Origin: Nocardioides alpinus
GTDB taxonomy: Bacteria; Actinomycetota; Actinomycetes; Propionibacteriales; Nocardioidaceae
Assembly: GCF_900112035.1 (NCBI RefSeq)
Contig: NZ_FOKC01000001.1
Coordinates: 124,001-188,000, forward strand
Length of the DNA: 64,000 nt
Direction: 5' to 3'
Part shown: piece by piece, positions 27,909 through 36,515 of the stretch
How positions within the stretch are numbered: the stretch's first letter is position 1
Layout: each line of letters opens with the position of its first letter
The notes under the pieces: generated by a model
Told to the model about the DNA's origin: nothing
Database searches by the model: none
What the model saw: only the letters and a program-made list of their open reading frames with translations
Program-made: the position numbers and the translations under genes

Positions 27909-28810
27909 TGCTGACCATCACCGACGAGGTCCGCGACGCACTCGCGTCCGGACAGCCCGTCGTCGCGCTGGAGAGCACGATCATCAGCCACGGCATGCCC
28001 TACCCGCAGAACGTCGAGATGGCGCGCACCGTCGAGGGCATCGTCCGCGAGGGCGGCGCAGTGCCGGCGACGATCGCGGTGCTGCACGGCAGGCCCACGA
28101 TCGGGCTGTCGCCCGACGACCTGGAGCTGCTGGCCTCCGACGACTCGGTCATCAAGGTCTCCCTCCGCGACCTGCCCTACGTCGTGTCGCGCGGCCTGCA
28201 CGGCGCGACGACCGTCGCCTCGACGATGCGGCTCGCGGCCCTCGCCGGCATCGGCGTCTTCGTCACCGGTGGGCTGGGCGGCGTGCACCGCGGTGCGGAG
28301 ACGTCGTACGACGTGTCGGCCGACCTCACCGAGCTCTCCACGACGTCCGTCGCCGTGGTCTGCGCGGGCGTGAAGAGCATCCTCGACATCGGGCTGACGC
28401 TGGAGAAGCTCGAGACCCTGGGCGTGCCGGTGCTCGGCTACGGCACCGACGAGTTCCCGTCGTTCTTCTCCCGCTCGTCGGGCTTCGGCGCGCCGATGCG
28501 GGTCGACTCACCGGCCGAGGTGGCGGCCCTGATGGCCGCGAAGTGGGAGCTCGGCCTGAGCGGTGGCGTCGTCGTCGCCAATCCCATCCCGGCCGAGTCG
28601 GAGATCCCCGCCGACGAGATCGGCGCGATCATCGACCGCGCGCTCGCCGACATGGACGCCCTGGGCATCCGAGGCAAGGACGCGACGCCCTACCTGCTCG
28701 GACGCATCGTCGAGATCACCGACGGCACCTCGCTCATCGCCAACATCGCGCTCGTGGAGCACAACGCGCAGCTCGGTGCCGCGATCGCACGGGAGTACGC
28801 GGCTCGCTGA
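27908..28810 (+). CDS. psuG: Pseudouridine-5'-phosphate glycosidase
   Basis: Cleaves pseudouridine 5'-phosphate to uracil and ribose 5-phosphate. 300 aa from ATG 27908 with AGGAG upstream. Conserved blocks ALESTIISHGMPYPQNVEMA, KVSLRDLPYV, GGLGGVHRGAETSYDVSADL, ELSTTSVAVVCAGVKSILDI and VVVANPIPAESEI match PsuG; the Lys in AGVKSILD is the catalytic Schiff-base lysine in the family. Forms a two-gene salvage operon with psuK. Confidence 0.95.
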   Translation: MLTITDEVRDALASGQPVVALESTIISHGMPYPQNVEMARTVEGIVREGGAVPATIAVLHGRPTIGLSPDDLELLASDDSVIKVSLRDLPYVVSRGLHGATTVASTMRLAALAGIGVFVTGGLGGVHRGAETSYDVSADLTELSTTSVAVVCAGVKSILDIGLTLEKLETLGVPVLGYGTDEFPSFFSRSSGFGAPMRVDSPAEVAALMAAKWELGLSGGVVVANPIPAESEIPADEIGAIIDRALADMDALGIRGKDATPYLLGRIVEITDGTSLIANIALVEHNAQLGAAIAREYAAR

Positions 28811-28884
28811 GCGTGATCGCCGCACCAACACGCCGACACAAGATGTGGTCCCCCACTTGTCGACGAGCCCTACATATGGTGGTG

Positions 28885-29083
28885 CACGCAGCTGGTTCGG
28901 TGCGTCATCCAGACGTGTCGAGGCAAGAGGGAACCCGGTGTGAGTCCGGGACTGCCCCGCAGCGGTGAGTGGGAACGACCGCCGTCACACAGCACTGGAT
29001 CACCCGATCTGGGAAGCGACGGCCAGTAGGGGTCGAACGGATCAGTCCGTGAGGCGTGCCCATGAGTCCGAAGACCTGCCAGC
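28885..29083 (+). ncRNA. Cobalamin (B12) riboswitch upstream of nrdAB
   Basis: The plus strand has the AdoCbl aptamer landmarks in order: GCTGGTTCGGTGCGTCATCC near 28891, GAGGGAACCCGGTGTGAGTC and CGGGACTGCCCCGCAGCGGT in the P3-P6 core, and the B12-box-like end GAGTCCGAAGACCTGCC at 29064-29080. It precedes the class I ribonucleotide reductase genes, as for nrdABS in Streptomyces coelicolor. High B12 should switch off nrdAB, implying a B12-dependent class II reductase elsewhere in the genome. 28811-28884 holds no gene. Confidence 0.9.
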
Positions 29084-29084
29084 G

Positions 29085-29108
29085 CACCGCACCCGTCCGG
29101 GTGCGGTG
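29085..29108 (+). terminator. Expression-platform hairpin after the B12 aptamer
   Basis: CACCGCACCC and GGGTGCGGTG form a perfect 10-bp stem with a 4-nt GTCC loop starting 4 nt after the aptamer end. No U-tract follows, so it may act as an actinobacterial terminator, or as part of a translational switch with the 130-nt leader before the GTG at 29236. 29109-29235 is untranslated leader. Confidence 0.5.
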
Positions 29109-29235
29109 GTCCGAGGCCTCGTGGGAAGGCCGGTGGGCACGTACGACCCTGCCCGGGCCCCGCCCGTCGGCAGCGGCGTACCTTCCCTCCTCCTCCTGCG
29201 ACCCCGGACCCCGTCCGTCTCGCGAGGAGAGAGAA

Positions 29236-31632
29236 GTGACCATCACCGAGTCACCGGTGCGCACCGCCATGCAGGTGCGCAAGAGGAACGGCGACGGCGA
29301 GCCCGTCGACGTCAACAAGATCGTCCGCGCCGTCGACCGGGTCAGCGCCGACCTGGCCGACGTGGACCCGATGCGCGTCGCGACCCGCACCATCAGCGGG
29401 TTGTACGACGGCGCCACCACCGCCGAGCTGGACCGGCTGTCGATCCAGACGGCCGCGGAGATGATCGGCGAGGAGCCGCAGTACTCACGGCTCGCCGCGC
29501 GCCTCCTGGCGGGCTACATCGACAAGGAGGTCCGCAACCAGGGCGTCATGTCGTTCAGCCAGTCGGTGGCGCTCGGCCACGCGGAGGGGCTCATCGGCGA
29601 CGACACCGCCAGGTTCGTCAAGGACAACGCCCGCAAGCTCGACTTCGCGATCGACGACGACGCCGAGCGCCGCTTCGAGTACTTCGGGCTGCGCACCGTC
29701 TACGACCGCTACCTGCTGCGCCACCCGTCCAGCCGCCTGGTCGTGGAGACGCCTCAGTACTTCCTGCTGCGCGTCGCCACCGGCCTCGCGCAGAGCCCCG
29801 GGGAGGCGATCCGCTTCTACCGGCTGATGTCGTCGCTGGCCTACCTGCCGAGCAGCCCGACGCTCTTCAACTCCGGCACCCGCCACACGCAGATGTCGTC
29901 GTGCTACCTCGTCGACTCCCCCGTCGACGACCTCGACTCGATCTACTCGCGCTACGCGCAGGTCGCCAAGCTGTCGAAGTTCGCCGGCGGCATCGGCATC
30001 GCCTTCTCGCGGGTCCGCTCGCGCGGGGCGCTGATCCGCGGCACCAACGGGCAGTCCAACGGGATCGTGCCGTTCCTGCGCACGCTCGACTCCTCGGTGT
30101 CGGCGGTCAACCAGGGCGGGCGCCGCAAGGGCGCCGCGTGCGTCTACCTCGAGCCCTGGCACCCGGACGTCGAGGAGTTCCTCGAGCTGCGCGACAACAC
30201 CGGTGAGGACGCCCGGCGCACCCACAACCTCAACCTCGCCCACTGGATCCCCGACGAGTTCATGCGGCGCGTCGAGGCCGACGCCGACTGGTCGCTGATC
30301 GACCCCGACCAGGCACCCGAGCTCCCCGACCTGTGGGGCGCCGCCTTCGACGAGGCCTATCGCCGCGCCGAGGAGGAGGGCCGCTACGTCCGGCAGGTCA
30401 AGGCGCGCGAGCTCTACGGCAAGATGATGCGCACCCTCGCGCAGACCGGCAACGGCTGGATGACCTTCAAGGACGCCAGCAACCGCACCTGCAACCAGAC
30501 GCGCGACACCCCGGGCGGCCCGGTCGTCCACCTCTCCAACCTCTGCACCGAGATCATCGAGGTGTCCTCCGACGGCGAGACGGCCGTGTGCAACCTCGGC
30601 TCGATCAACCTGGCGCAGCACCTGGTTGCGACAAGCTCGACCGACCGGGCTCGTATCGACTGGGACAAGCTGCGCGAGACCGTGCGCACAGCGGTGCCGC
30701 TGCTGGACCGCGTCATCGACGTCAACTTCTACCCCAGCGTCGAGTCGGCGGCCTCCAACCCGCGCTGGCGCCCCGTGGGACTGGGCCTGATGGGCCTGCA
30801 GGACGCCCTCTTCGCGATGCGCCTGCCCTTCGACTCGGCCGAGGCGCGCGAGCTCTCGACCCGGGTGCAGGAGGAGATCTACCTGACGGCGCTCGAGGTG
30901 TCGGTCGACCTGGCGCGGCGCCACGGCCCGCACCCGGCGTACGACGAGACGCGCGCCGCCGCGGGCGTCCTCCAGCCCGACCACTGGGGCGTGACGCCGA
31001 CCCAGACCGAGCGGTGGGCCACGCTCCGCGCCGACATCGCCGAGCACGGTCTGCGCAACTCGCTCCTGGTCGCCATCGCGCCGACGGCGACCATCGCGTC
31101 GATCGCGGGCTGCTACGAGTGCATCGAGCCGCAGGTGTCCAACCTGTTCAAGCGCGAGACGCTCTCGGGCGAGTTCCTCCAGGTCAACGCGGCCCTCACC
31201 CGCGAGCTCAAGGCCCGCGGGTTGTGGACGCCGGAGGTGCGTGAGGCGATCAAGCGCGCCGAGGGCTCGGTGCAGGGAGTCACGGAGCTGCCTGCGGACG
31301 TGCGCGAGCTCTTCCGTACGGCGTGGGAGCTGCCGCAGCGGGCGCTGATCGACATGGCGGCCGAGCGGTCGGCCTACATCGACCAGAGCCAGTCGCTCAA
31401 CCTCTTCATCGCCGGGCCGTCGATCGGGAAGCTCTCCTCGATGTACCTCCACGCCTGGAAGGCCGGCCTGAAGACGACCTACTACCTGCGCTCGCGACCG
31501 GCGACGCGGATCCAGCAGACGACCACGTCCGTCAACGCACCCGTCGAGACCACTCCCCTGACCACCCTCTCCGACGACGAGGCGCTCGCCTGCTCGCTGG
31601 AGAACCCCGAGAACTGCGAGGCCTGCCAGTGA
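29236..31632 (+). CDS. nrdA: Class I ribonucleoside-diphosphate reductase, alpha subunit
   Basis: 798 aa from GTG 29236 with GAGGAGAGAG upstream. An N-terminal ATP-cone (MQVRKRNGDGEPVDVNKIVR and following, residues 10-95) gives allosteric control. Catalytic residues: first redox Cys in MSSCYLVDSP, NLCTEI (Asn, active-site Cys, Glu) and the second redox Cys in VCNLGSINLAQ. The C-terminal CEACQ region provides the reducing cysteines. The GTG replaces a longer in-frame extension that would overlap the riboswitch. Makes dNDPs with NrdB. Confidence 0.94.
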   Translation: MTITESPVRTAMQVRKRNGDGEPVDVNKIVRAVDRVSADLADVDPMRVATRTISGLYDGATTAELDRLSIQTAAEMIGEEPQYSRLAARLLAGYIDKEVRNQGVMSFSQSVALGHAEGLIGDDTARFVKDNARKLDFAIDDDAERRFEYFGLRTVYDRYLLRHPSSRLVVETPQYFLLRVATGLAQSPGEAIRFYRLMSSLAYLPSSPTLFNSGTRHTQMSSCYLVDSPVDDLDSIYSRYAQVAKLSKFAGGIGIAFSRVRSRGALIRGTNGQSNGIVPFLRTLDSSVSAVNQGGRRKGAACVYLEPWHPDVEEFLELRDNTGEDARRTHNLNLAHWIPDEFMRRVEADADWSLIDPDQAPELPDLWGAAFDEAYRRAEEEGRYVRQVKARELYGKMMRTLAQTGNGWMTFKDASNRTCNQTRDTPGGPVVHLSNLCTEIIEVSSDGETAVCNLGSINLAQHLVATSSTDRARIDWDKLRETVRTAVPLLDRVIDVNFYPSVESAASNPRWRPVGLGLMGLQDALFAMRLPFDSAEARELSTRVQEEIYLTALEVSVDLARRHGPHPAYDETRAAAGVLQPDHWGVTPTQTERWATLRADIAEHGLRNSLLVAIAPTATIASIAGCYECIEPQVSNLFKRETLSGEFLQVNAALTRELKARGLWTPEVREAIKRAEGSVQGVTELPADVRELFRTAWELPQRALIDMAAERSAYIDQSQSLNLFIAGPSIGKLSSMYLHAWKAGLKTTYYLRSRPATRIQQTTTSVNAPVETTPLTTLSDDEALACSLENPENCEACQ

Positions 31633-32636
31633 GTACGACCCACCTGCTCGACCCCGGGATGAACCTCACCCTGCGTCCGATGCGCTACCCGCACTTCTAC
31701 GACCGCTACCGCGACGCGATCAAGAACACCTGGACCGTCGAGGAGGTCGACCTGCACTCCGACCTCAAGGACCTCCAGCGGCTCAGCGAGGCCGAGCGCC
31801 ACCTGGTGTCGCGACTCGTCGCCTTCTTCGCCACCGGCGACACGATCGTGGCCAACAACCTCGTGCTCAACCTCTACCAGCACATCAACTCGCCGGAGGG
31901 TCGGCTCTACCTCTCGCGCCAGCTCTTCGAGGAGGCGGTGCACGTGCAGTTCTACCTGACCCTGCTCGACACCTACGTCCCCGACGAGACGGAGCGTCAC
32001 GAGGCGTTCGCGGCGGTCGACAACATCCCGTCGATCAAGGCCAAGGCGGACTTCTGCTTCCAGTGGATCGACTCGGTCTTCGACCTCGACCAGCTCGAGA
32101 CACGGGAGCACCGCCGGAAGTTCCTGCTCAACCTGATCTGCTTCGCCGCGGTCATCGAGGGGCTGTTCTTCTACGGCGCGTTCGCCTACGTCTACTTCCT
32201 GCGCTCGCGCGGCTTCCTCAACGGCCTCGCCTCCGGCACCAACTGGGTCTTCCGCGACGAGTCGATGCACATGGCCTTCGCCTTCGACGTGGTCGACACC
32301 GTGCGCGCCGAGGAGCCGGAGCTCTTCGACGACGAGATGGCCGCGCAGGTGCGGCAGATGCTGATCGACGGCGTCGACGCCGAGGCACAGTTCGCCGAGG
32401 ACCTCCTCGCCGGCGGGGTCGCGGGACTGTCGACGGCGGACATGCGCTCCTACCTGGAGTACGTCGCCGACCGCCGGATGGAGCGCCTCGACCTGCCGAT
32501 CATCTACGGCTCGAAGAACCCGCTGGCCTTCATGGAGCTGCAGGACGTCCAGGAGGTGTCGAACTTCTTCGAGCGGAAGGTGTCGGCCTACCAGGTCGGC
32601 GTCACCGGGGCGGTGGGGTTCGACGAGGAGTTCTGA
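31629..32636 (+). CDS. nrdB: Class I ribonucleoside-diphosphate reductase, beta subunit
   Basis: 335 aa from GTG 31629, overlapping nrdA by 4 nt. Ferritin-like helices with metal ligands: Asp in FATGDTIVANN, Glu and His in EEAVHVQFY (the final Tyr fits the radical tyrosine), Glu in AVIEGLFFYGAF, and Glu and His in RDESMHMAF. The tail GFDEEF is the short C-terminal peptide that docks to NrdA. Metal (Fe or Mn) not assignable. No nrdS regulator gene follows, unlike S. coelicolor. Confidence 0.94.
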   Translation: MSTTHLLDPGMNLTLRPMRYPHFYDRYRDAIKNTWTVEEVDLHSDLKDLQRLSEAERHLVSRLVAFFATGDTIVANNLVLNLYQHINSPEGRLYLSRQLFEEAVHVQFYLTLLDTYVPDETERHEAFAAVDNIPSIKAKADFCFQWIDSVFDLDQLETREHRRKFLLNLICFAAVIEGLFFYGAFAYVYFLRSRGFLNGLASGTNWVFRDESMHMAFAFDVVDTVRAEEPELFDDEMAAQVRQMLIDGVDAEAQFAEDLLAGGVAGLSTADMRSYLEYVADRRMERLDLPIIYGSKNPLAFMELQDVQEVSNFFERKVSAYQVGVTGAVGFDEEF

Positions 32637-32687
32637 CCGGCGCGCGTGCGGCGGTGGTGGCCCCGGACCCCTGCGGTCCGAGGGCCA

Positions 32688-33065
32688 CTACTGCGGCACG
32701 GGCACGATGTCCTTGCCGAGCGGGGCGAGCGAGATCGGCACCATCTTGAGGTCGGCGATCGCGAGCGGGATCCCGATGATGGTGATCGCCAGCACGATGG
32801 CCGACCCGATGTGGGCGAGGGCCAGCCACCAGCCGGCCAGGACGAACCAGATCACGTTGCCGAGGAACGATCCGACGCCCGCCGACTCCTTGGCCACGAT
32901 CGTGCGGCCGAACGGCCACAGCGCGTAGGTCGCGATCCGGAACGACGCGAGCGCCCACGGGATGGTGATGATCGGCAGGCACAGCAGGAGTCCGGCCACG
33001 ATGTAGCCGAGGAACAACCAGAAGCCGCCGAAGACCAGCCAGATGACGTTGAGGATCAGGCGCAC
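32688..33065 (-). CDS. YccF domain membrane protein
   Basis: 125 aa from GTG 33065 (VRLILNVIWLVFGGFWLFLG); a TTG at 33077 is less likely. Two YccF-type hydrophobic repeats each contain IWLVFGG or IWFVLAG then WPFG or LAPLG, the family signature. Small inner-membrane protein of unknown role. The frame is open well upstream but overlaps the divergent VOC gene and is not used. Confidence 0.85.
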   Translation of the reverse strand: MRLILNVIWLVFGGFWLFLGYIVAGLLLCLPIITIPWALASFRIATYALWPFGRTIVAKESAGVGSFLGNVIWFVLAGWWLALAHIGSAIVLAITIIGIPLAIADLKMVPISLAPLGKDIVPVPQ

Positions 33066-33153
33066 GACCTGATTCAACCAGAGCCCGATGGCCGCGGCAC
33101 GAGTCAGCCGCGGTGGAGCACGTGAGAAGTGTGCGCGTGCTTGGATCGACTCC

Positions 33154-33570
33154 ATGGCCTCCCGACTGACCGAGATCTCGCTCGACTGCCACGACCCCGA
33201 CCTCCTGGCTGCCTTCTGGACCGCCGCGCTCGACTGGGTCGTCCTCGACGCCGAGGACGGCCTGGTCGAGATCGGTCCGGTCCGCTCCGACGACAGCGCC
33301 CTCCTCGACGCCGTCCGCTCGGGGCCTGTCGCGCCGACGATGTTCCTGGCCGCGGTCGAGGAGGGCAAGGAGGTGAAGAACCGGATGCACCTCGACCTGT
33401 CCCCGATCGACCGGACCCGCGACGAGGAGGTCGAGCGGCTGCTGGCGCTCGGCGCCTCGCGGACCGACGTCGGGCAGACCGGCGAGGAGTCGTGGGTGGT
33501 CCTCGCCGACCCCGAGGGCAACGAGTTCTGCGTGCTGCGCAGCCTCGCGCCCGGCCACTTCTCGTTGTGA
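33154..33570 (+). CDS. VOC / glyoxalase-like domain protein
   Basis: 138 aa from ATG 33154 (MASRLTEISLDCHDPDLLAA). One vicinal oxygen chelate module pair with the pattern FWTAALDW, KNRMHLDLSPIDR (candidate metal His) and DPEGNEFCVLRS. The family includes glyoxalases, dioxygenases and resistance proteins; the reaction is not deducible. Its stop overlaps the next start by 4 nt. Confidence 0.88.
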   Translation: MASRLTEISLDCHDPDLLAAFWTAALDWVVLDAEDGLVEIGPVRSDDSALLDAVRSGPVAPTMFLAAVEEGKEVKNRMHLDLSPIDRTRDEEVERLLALGASRTDVGQTGEESWVVLADPEGNEFCVLRSLAPGHFSL

Positions 33571-33866
33571 CCAGCCGAACGACCGCCGACCTCGTCTCGT
33601 CGTACGTCCGCAGCCTGCGGTGGCAGGTCCCGCTGGCCCTCGTCGCCGTGCTCGCGCTCTGGGCCTTCGACGTGGGTGGCGTGCGCGACGTCGGACCCGG
33701 CCGGATCCTGCTCCTCGGCATCGGCTGCCTCGTGGTCCTGAGCCCGCTGCTGTGGCTGCGCTACGAGTTCACGTGGGAGCGCGACCGGCAGCTGGCCGTC
33801 CTGCTCGGGTGGTCGATCGCGTGGCTCGTCGTCGGGACCGTGGTGATGCTGGCGCTGGCCGGCTGA
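33567..33866 (+). CDS. Small hypothetical membrane protein
   Basis: 99 aa from GTG 33567, translationally coupled to the VOC gene by a 4-nt overlap. Three hydrophobic stretches (VPLALVAVLALWAFDVGG, ILLLGIGCLVVLSPLLWL, LGWSIAWLVVGTVVMLALAG) separated by short charged turns. No recognised family. Confidence 0.7.
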   Translation: MTSRTTADLVSSYVRSLRWQVPLALVAVLALWAFDVGGVRDVGPGRILLLGIGCLVVLSPLLWLRYEFTWERDRQLAVLLGWSIAWLVVGTVVMLALAG

Positions 33867-33870
33867 GCGA

Positions 33871-34725
33871 TCAGGCGCCCGCGTCGTGCGCCATGAAGTC
33901 GCGCAGCACCCGCGCGAACCGGTCGGGATCGTCGAGGTGCGGGAAGTGGCCGGCACCCTCGAACAGCTCGACGCGGCACCCGGGCACGGCGCGCTGGGCG
34001 CTGATCGCGTGCCACGCGGGGATCATCCGGTCCTTGGAGCCCCACACGATCAGGGTCGGTGGCGGGGTCACGGCCCCGAGGTGGTCGTGCGCGCTGATGC
34101 TCTGGCCGCCGAAGTCGATCACGGCACGCGTGGTGGCGAGGAAGGCGCGGCGGCTCTCCCGGTCACCCAGGGACGTGAAGCCGCGCCAGATCGCGCCGAT
34201 GTCGGCGCCGGGCTTCCACCCGACCTTCTGCGCCCCCCGTCCCAGCGCCTCGACCTTCTCGAGGACGGGCGCGGACGCGATGACACTGAGCACCTGCTCC
34301 GCGCCGGGGAGGGTCGCCGAGCGCAGCACCAGGTTGACCTCACGCCCGAGGCCGCCGCTCGAGACCAGCACGAGGCGGTCCACCCGGTCGGGGAACAGGT
34401 AGTAGAACTGCATCGCGATCCCACCGCCGAGCGAGTGCCCGACGAGGGTGACCCGCTCGATGCCGAGGTGGTCGAGGAGGTCGCGGAGCGTGGCCGCGTG
34501 CGAGCTGAGCGAGTAGTCGCCGGTCGGCTTGGCCGACTCCCCGTGACCGAAGAGGTCGGGCACGACGACGCGGTGGTCGTCGTCGACCCGGTCGACGAGC
34601 TCGGCCCACTGGCCCTGCGACCCCAGGATGCCGTGGATGAACAGCACGACGGGGCCGGAGCCACTGTCGACGTACGACAGCTCGTGGCCGTGGAGCGCGA
34701 CCGTCTGCGGGGCCAGGCGAACCAT
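33871..34725 (-). CDS. Alpha/beta hydrolase
   Basis: 284 aa from ATG 34725. Oxyanion block LFIHGILGSQGQW, nucleophile elbow GHSLGGG (Ser), acid Asp in IVWGSKDRMIP and His in GAGHFPHLDD complete the triad. FGHGESAKP is typical of the epoxide hydrolase / C-C bond hydrolase-like branch. Convergent with the VOC gene pair. Substrate unknown. Confidence 0.9.
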   Translation of the reverse strand: MVRLAPQTVALHGHELSYVDSGSGPVVLFIHGILGSQGQWAELVDRVDDDHRVVVPDLFGHGESAKPTGDYSLSSHAATLRDLLDHLGIERVTLVGHSLGGGIAMQFYYLFPDRVDRLVLVSSGGLGREVNLVLRSATLPGAEQVLSVIASAPVLEKVEALGRGAQKVGWKPGADIGAIWRGFTSLGDRESRRAFLATTRAVIDFGGQSISAHDHLGAVTPPPTLIVWGSKDRMIPAWHAISAQRAVPGCRVELFEGAGHFPHLDDPDRFARVLRDFMAHDAGA

Positions 34726-34869
34726 CGTCGTCCTCGGGGTGGTGGGGGTGGTTACCCCACGGTAGTCCCGCCCGGACCACCTCGGGCCGCACTGGGGCGA
34801 AGATCACCCACCCGTGGGCTGCTGCGCGCGCCGTGCTCCTCGGCCGTGGCTCGCGCAGCAGCCGAGCGG

Positions 34870-35979
34870 TCAGCCGCGCAGCCTGGACAGGTTGTCGTAG
34901 CTGGACTGGGCGTACGCCAGCGACTGACCGGGGTTGGTGGGGCTCCCGGCGTTGTCCTGCTCCCACATGGGGTTGTGGTAGCCCTTGGCGCCGACCCCGC
35001 CGAGGAACGCCCGGTAGTCGATGTCACCGGCGCCGAAGGGCACGATCTCGTAGCCGTTGGGCGTGCCCGGGCGTGCGTCGCCGTCCTTGGCGTGGAACAG
35101 CGGGTACCGCATGGGGCCGTAGGAGTTGACGGTGCCCAGCGGGTCGAAGATGTCCTGCACCGACGAGCCGTCGGGCGCGGTGTAGGTGTGGTGCTGGTAC
35201 TGCGCGACGTGCGCCCAGAAGATGTCCATCTCCAGGAAGACATAGCGGGAGTCGGTGTTGTCCAGGAACCACTCGAGGCGACGGACGCCCGACGAGCGGG
35301 TCGGACGGCCGTTGGCGTCGAGCGGTCCGCTGTCGAGCAGGAAGCTGTAGGCCGGCGAGTGGTTGTGGGTGTAGAGCTTGAGTCCGTGCATCGTCATCGC
35401 GCGCTCGCCGAGGATGTTCCACCGCTCGGCCGCGGCCTGCCAGTCGGCCAGGTAGGCCGAGCTGGTCGGGTCGCTGCCCGTGCCGATGTGTGCCATGCCG
35501 AGGATGTTGGCCGCCTCGCAGGCGGCGTCGAAGCTCGCCAGGGTGGCGTCGGTGAGGGTGCTCGGGATGCTGCCGTGGTTGCCCTCGGCCTCCAGCCCGC
35601 TGTCGTCCAGCCACTGCTTCAGCAGGGCCGGGGCGGGCGTACGTCCACCTTCCGCGTTCACGTTCTGGGTGTAGCCGGCGAACTCGATCTGCTTGTAGCC
35701 GATCCGGGACAGCTCGGCGAGGACCTCCTTGAACCCTGAGGCCAGGTCGGTGGTGCTGGGATCGCGGTTGATCGCGTCGCGGACGGTGTAGAGGATGATG
35801 CCGAGCTTGCCCGGCGGGATCAGGCGCCCGTTGCCGGCTGCGGCGGCCGGGGAGCTCAGCGGGCCTGCCAGCGACGCCGCCGCGACGCCGGTCGAGGCCG
35901 CCATGAACTGGCGCCTGCTGAGGCCGAGCCTGCGGATCAGTGCGGGTGTCTCGATGGACCTGACGTCAGGGGTGTTCAT
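34870..35979 (-). CDS. Tat-exported sugar phosphate isomerase/epimerase family (TIM barrel) protein
   Basis: 369 aa from ATG 35979 (MNTPDVRSIETPALIRR) with GGAGGAGCC upstream, preferred over an ATG 39 nt earlier. Twin-arginine signal SRRQFMAAS, then an AP-endonuclease-2-type barrel: LGIILYTVRDAINRD, GYKQIEFAGY, MHGLKLYTHNH, FLEMDIFWAHV and PLFHAKDGDA, which carry the Glu/His/Asp metal ligands expected of the family. Exported forms often act on sugars outside the cytoplasm. An unusual dyad lies upstream. Confidence 0.85.
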   Translation of the reverse strand: MNTPDVRSIETPALIRRLGLSRRQFMAASTGVAAASLAGPLSSPAAAAGNGRLIPPGKLGIILYTVRDAINRDPSTTDLASGFKEVLAELSRIGYKQIEFAGYTQNVNAEGGRTPAPALLKQWLDDSGLEAEGNHGSIPSTLTDATLASFDAACEAANILGMAHIGTGSDPTSSAYLADWQAAAERWNILGERAMTMHGLKLYTHNHSPAYSFLLDSGPLDANGRPTRSSGVRRLEWFLDNTDSRYVFLEMDIFWAHVAQYQHHTYTAPDGSSVQDIFDPLGTVNSYGPMRYPLFHAKDGDARPGTPNGYEIVPFGAGDIDYRAFLGGVGAKGYHNPMWEQDNAGSPTNPGQSLAYAQSSYDNLSRLRG

Positions 35980-36061
35980 GAGGCTCCTCCGGGGGTGGAT
36001 CACGGGCGACGAGGCCACGTGTGGCGCACGTCACAGGGTCATCCTGCGAAGCTACGGAGTT

Positions 36062-36118
36062 ATGCCCTCGGACGTCAACCTTTTGCTCGTAGTTCGACAA
36101 AAGTCGTCATGAGGGCAT
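36062..36118. promoter_or_regulatory. Nested dyad upstream of the Tat sugar isomerase gene
   Basis: ATGCCCTC (36062-36069) pairs with GAGGGCAT (36111-36118), and nested inside, CTTTTG (36080-36085) pairs with CAAAAG (36098-36103). It lies 83-139 nt upstream of the start at 35979 and may be an operator or a structured leader. No matching regulator gene is adjacent. Confidence 0.5.
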
Positions 36119-36515
36119 GCCAGCAGGCCCGTACGCCAGCGTCGCCGGCGAGCGGGTGTGGAGACCGGGCGTCACGCCCGTGATGTCCGACGTCAGACGT
36201 TGAAGCGGAACGATCATGCGGGGTTTCGGCGGTAGTTGGGCATCGTTGGCGACGACCGGAAACGTGGGCTGACCTGCAGAAACGCGCTCGCGCGACCGTT
36301 GGACGTCATCGACCAGAATCGGTCTTAGCCGGACTTCTTGCGGACTATTTGCGGACTCACGCGACCTCGAGCCAGCGCCGTCGCTCGCGCGAGACTGCGG
36401 GATCGTCACGGACGTATTCCTGACGACCTCCGCGTGCTCTGCTGCCGAGGTCCCGATGCGTAAGTCACTCGGAAGTCCCCTCCGCTCCATCGCCTGCGTC
36501 ACTGTGACGGCTCTG
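36119..36515. other. Non-coding stretch with integrase-arm-like repeats
   Basis: I see no supported gene in this 397-nt stretch. It holds two direct copies of TTGCGGAC at 36338-36345 and 36349-36356 (11-bp spacing), a motif repeated near the integrase gene at 38212. An 11-bp GCTGACCTGCA at 36268-36278 also recurs at 38165-38175. These could be arm-type integrase sites or fragments of an attachment region split by the IS30 insertion. Confidence 0.45.

Noticed and set aside
29485-31452. 655-codon reverse-strand frame opposite nrdA
   Set aside because: Shadow of nrdA, which carries all catalytic cysteines on the plus strand.
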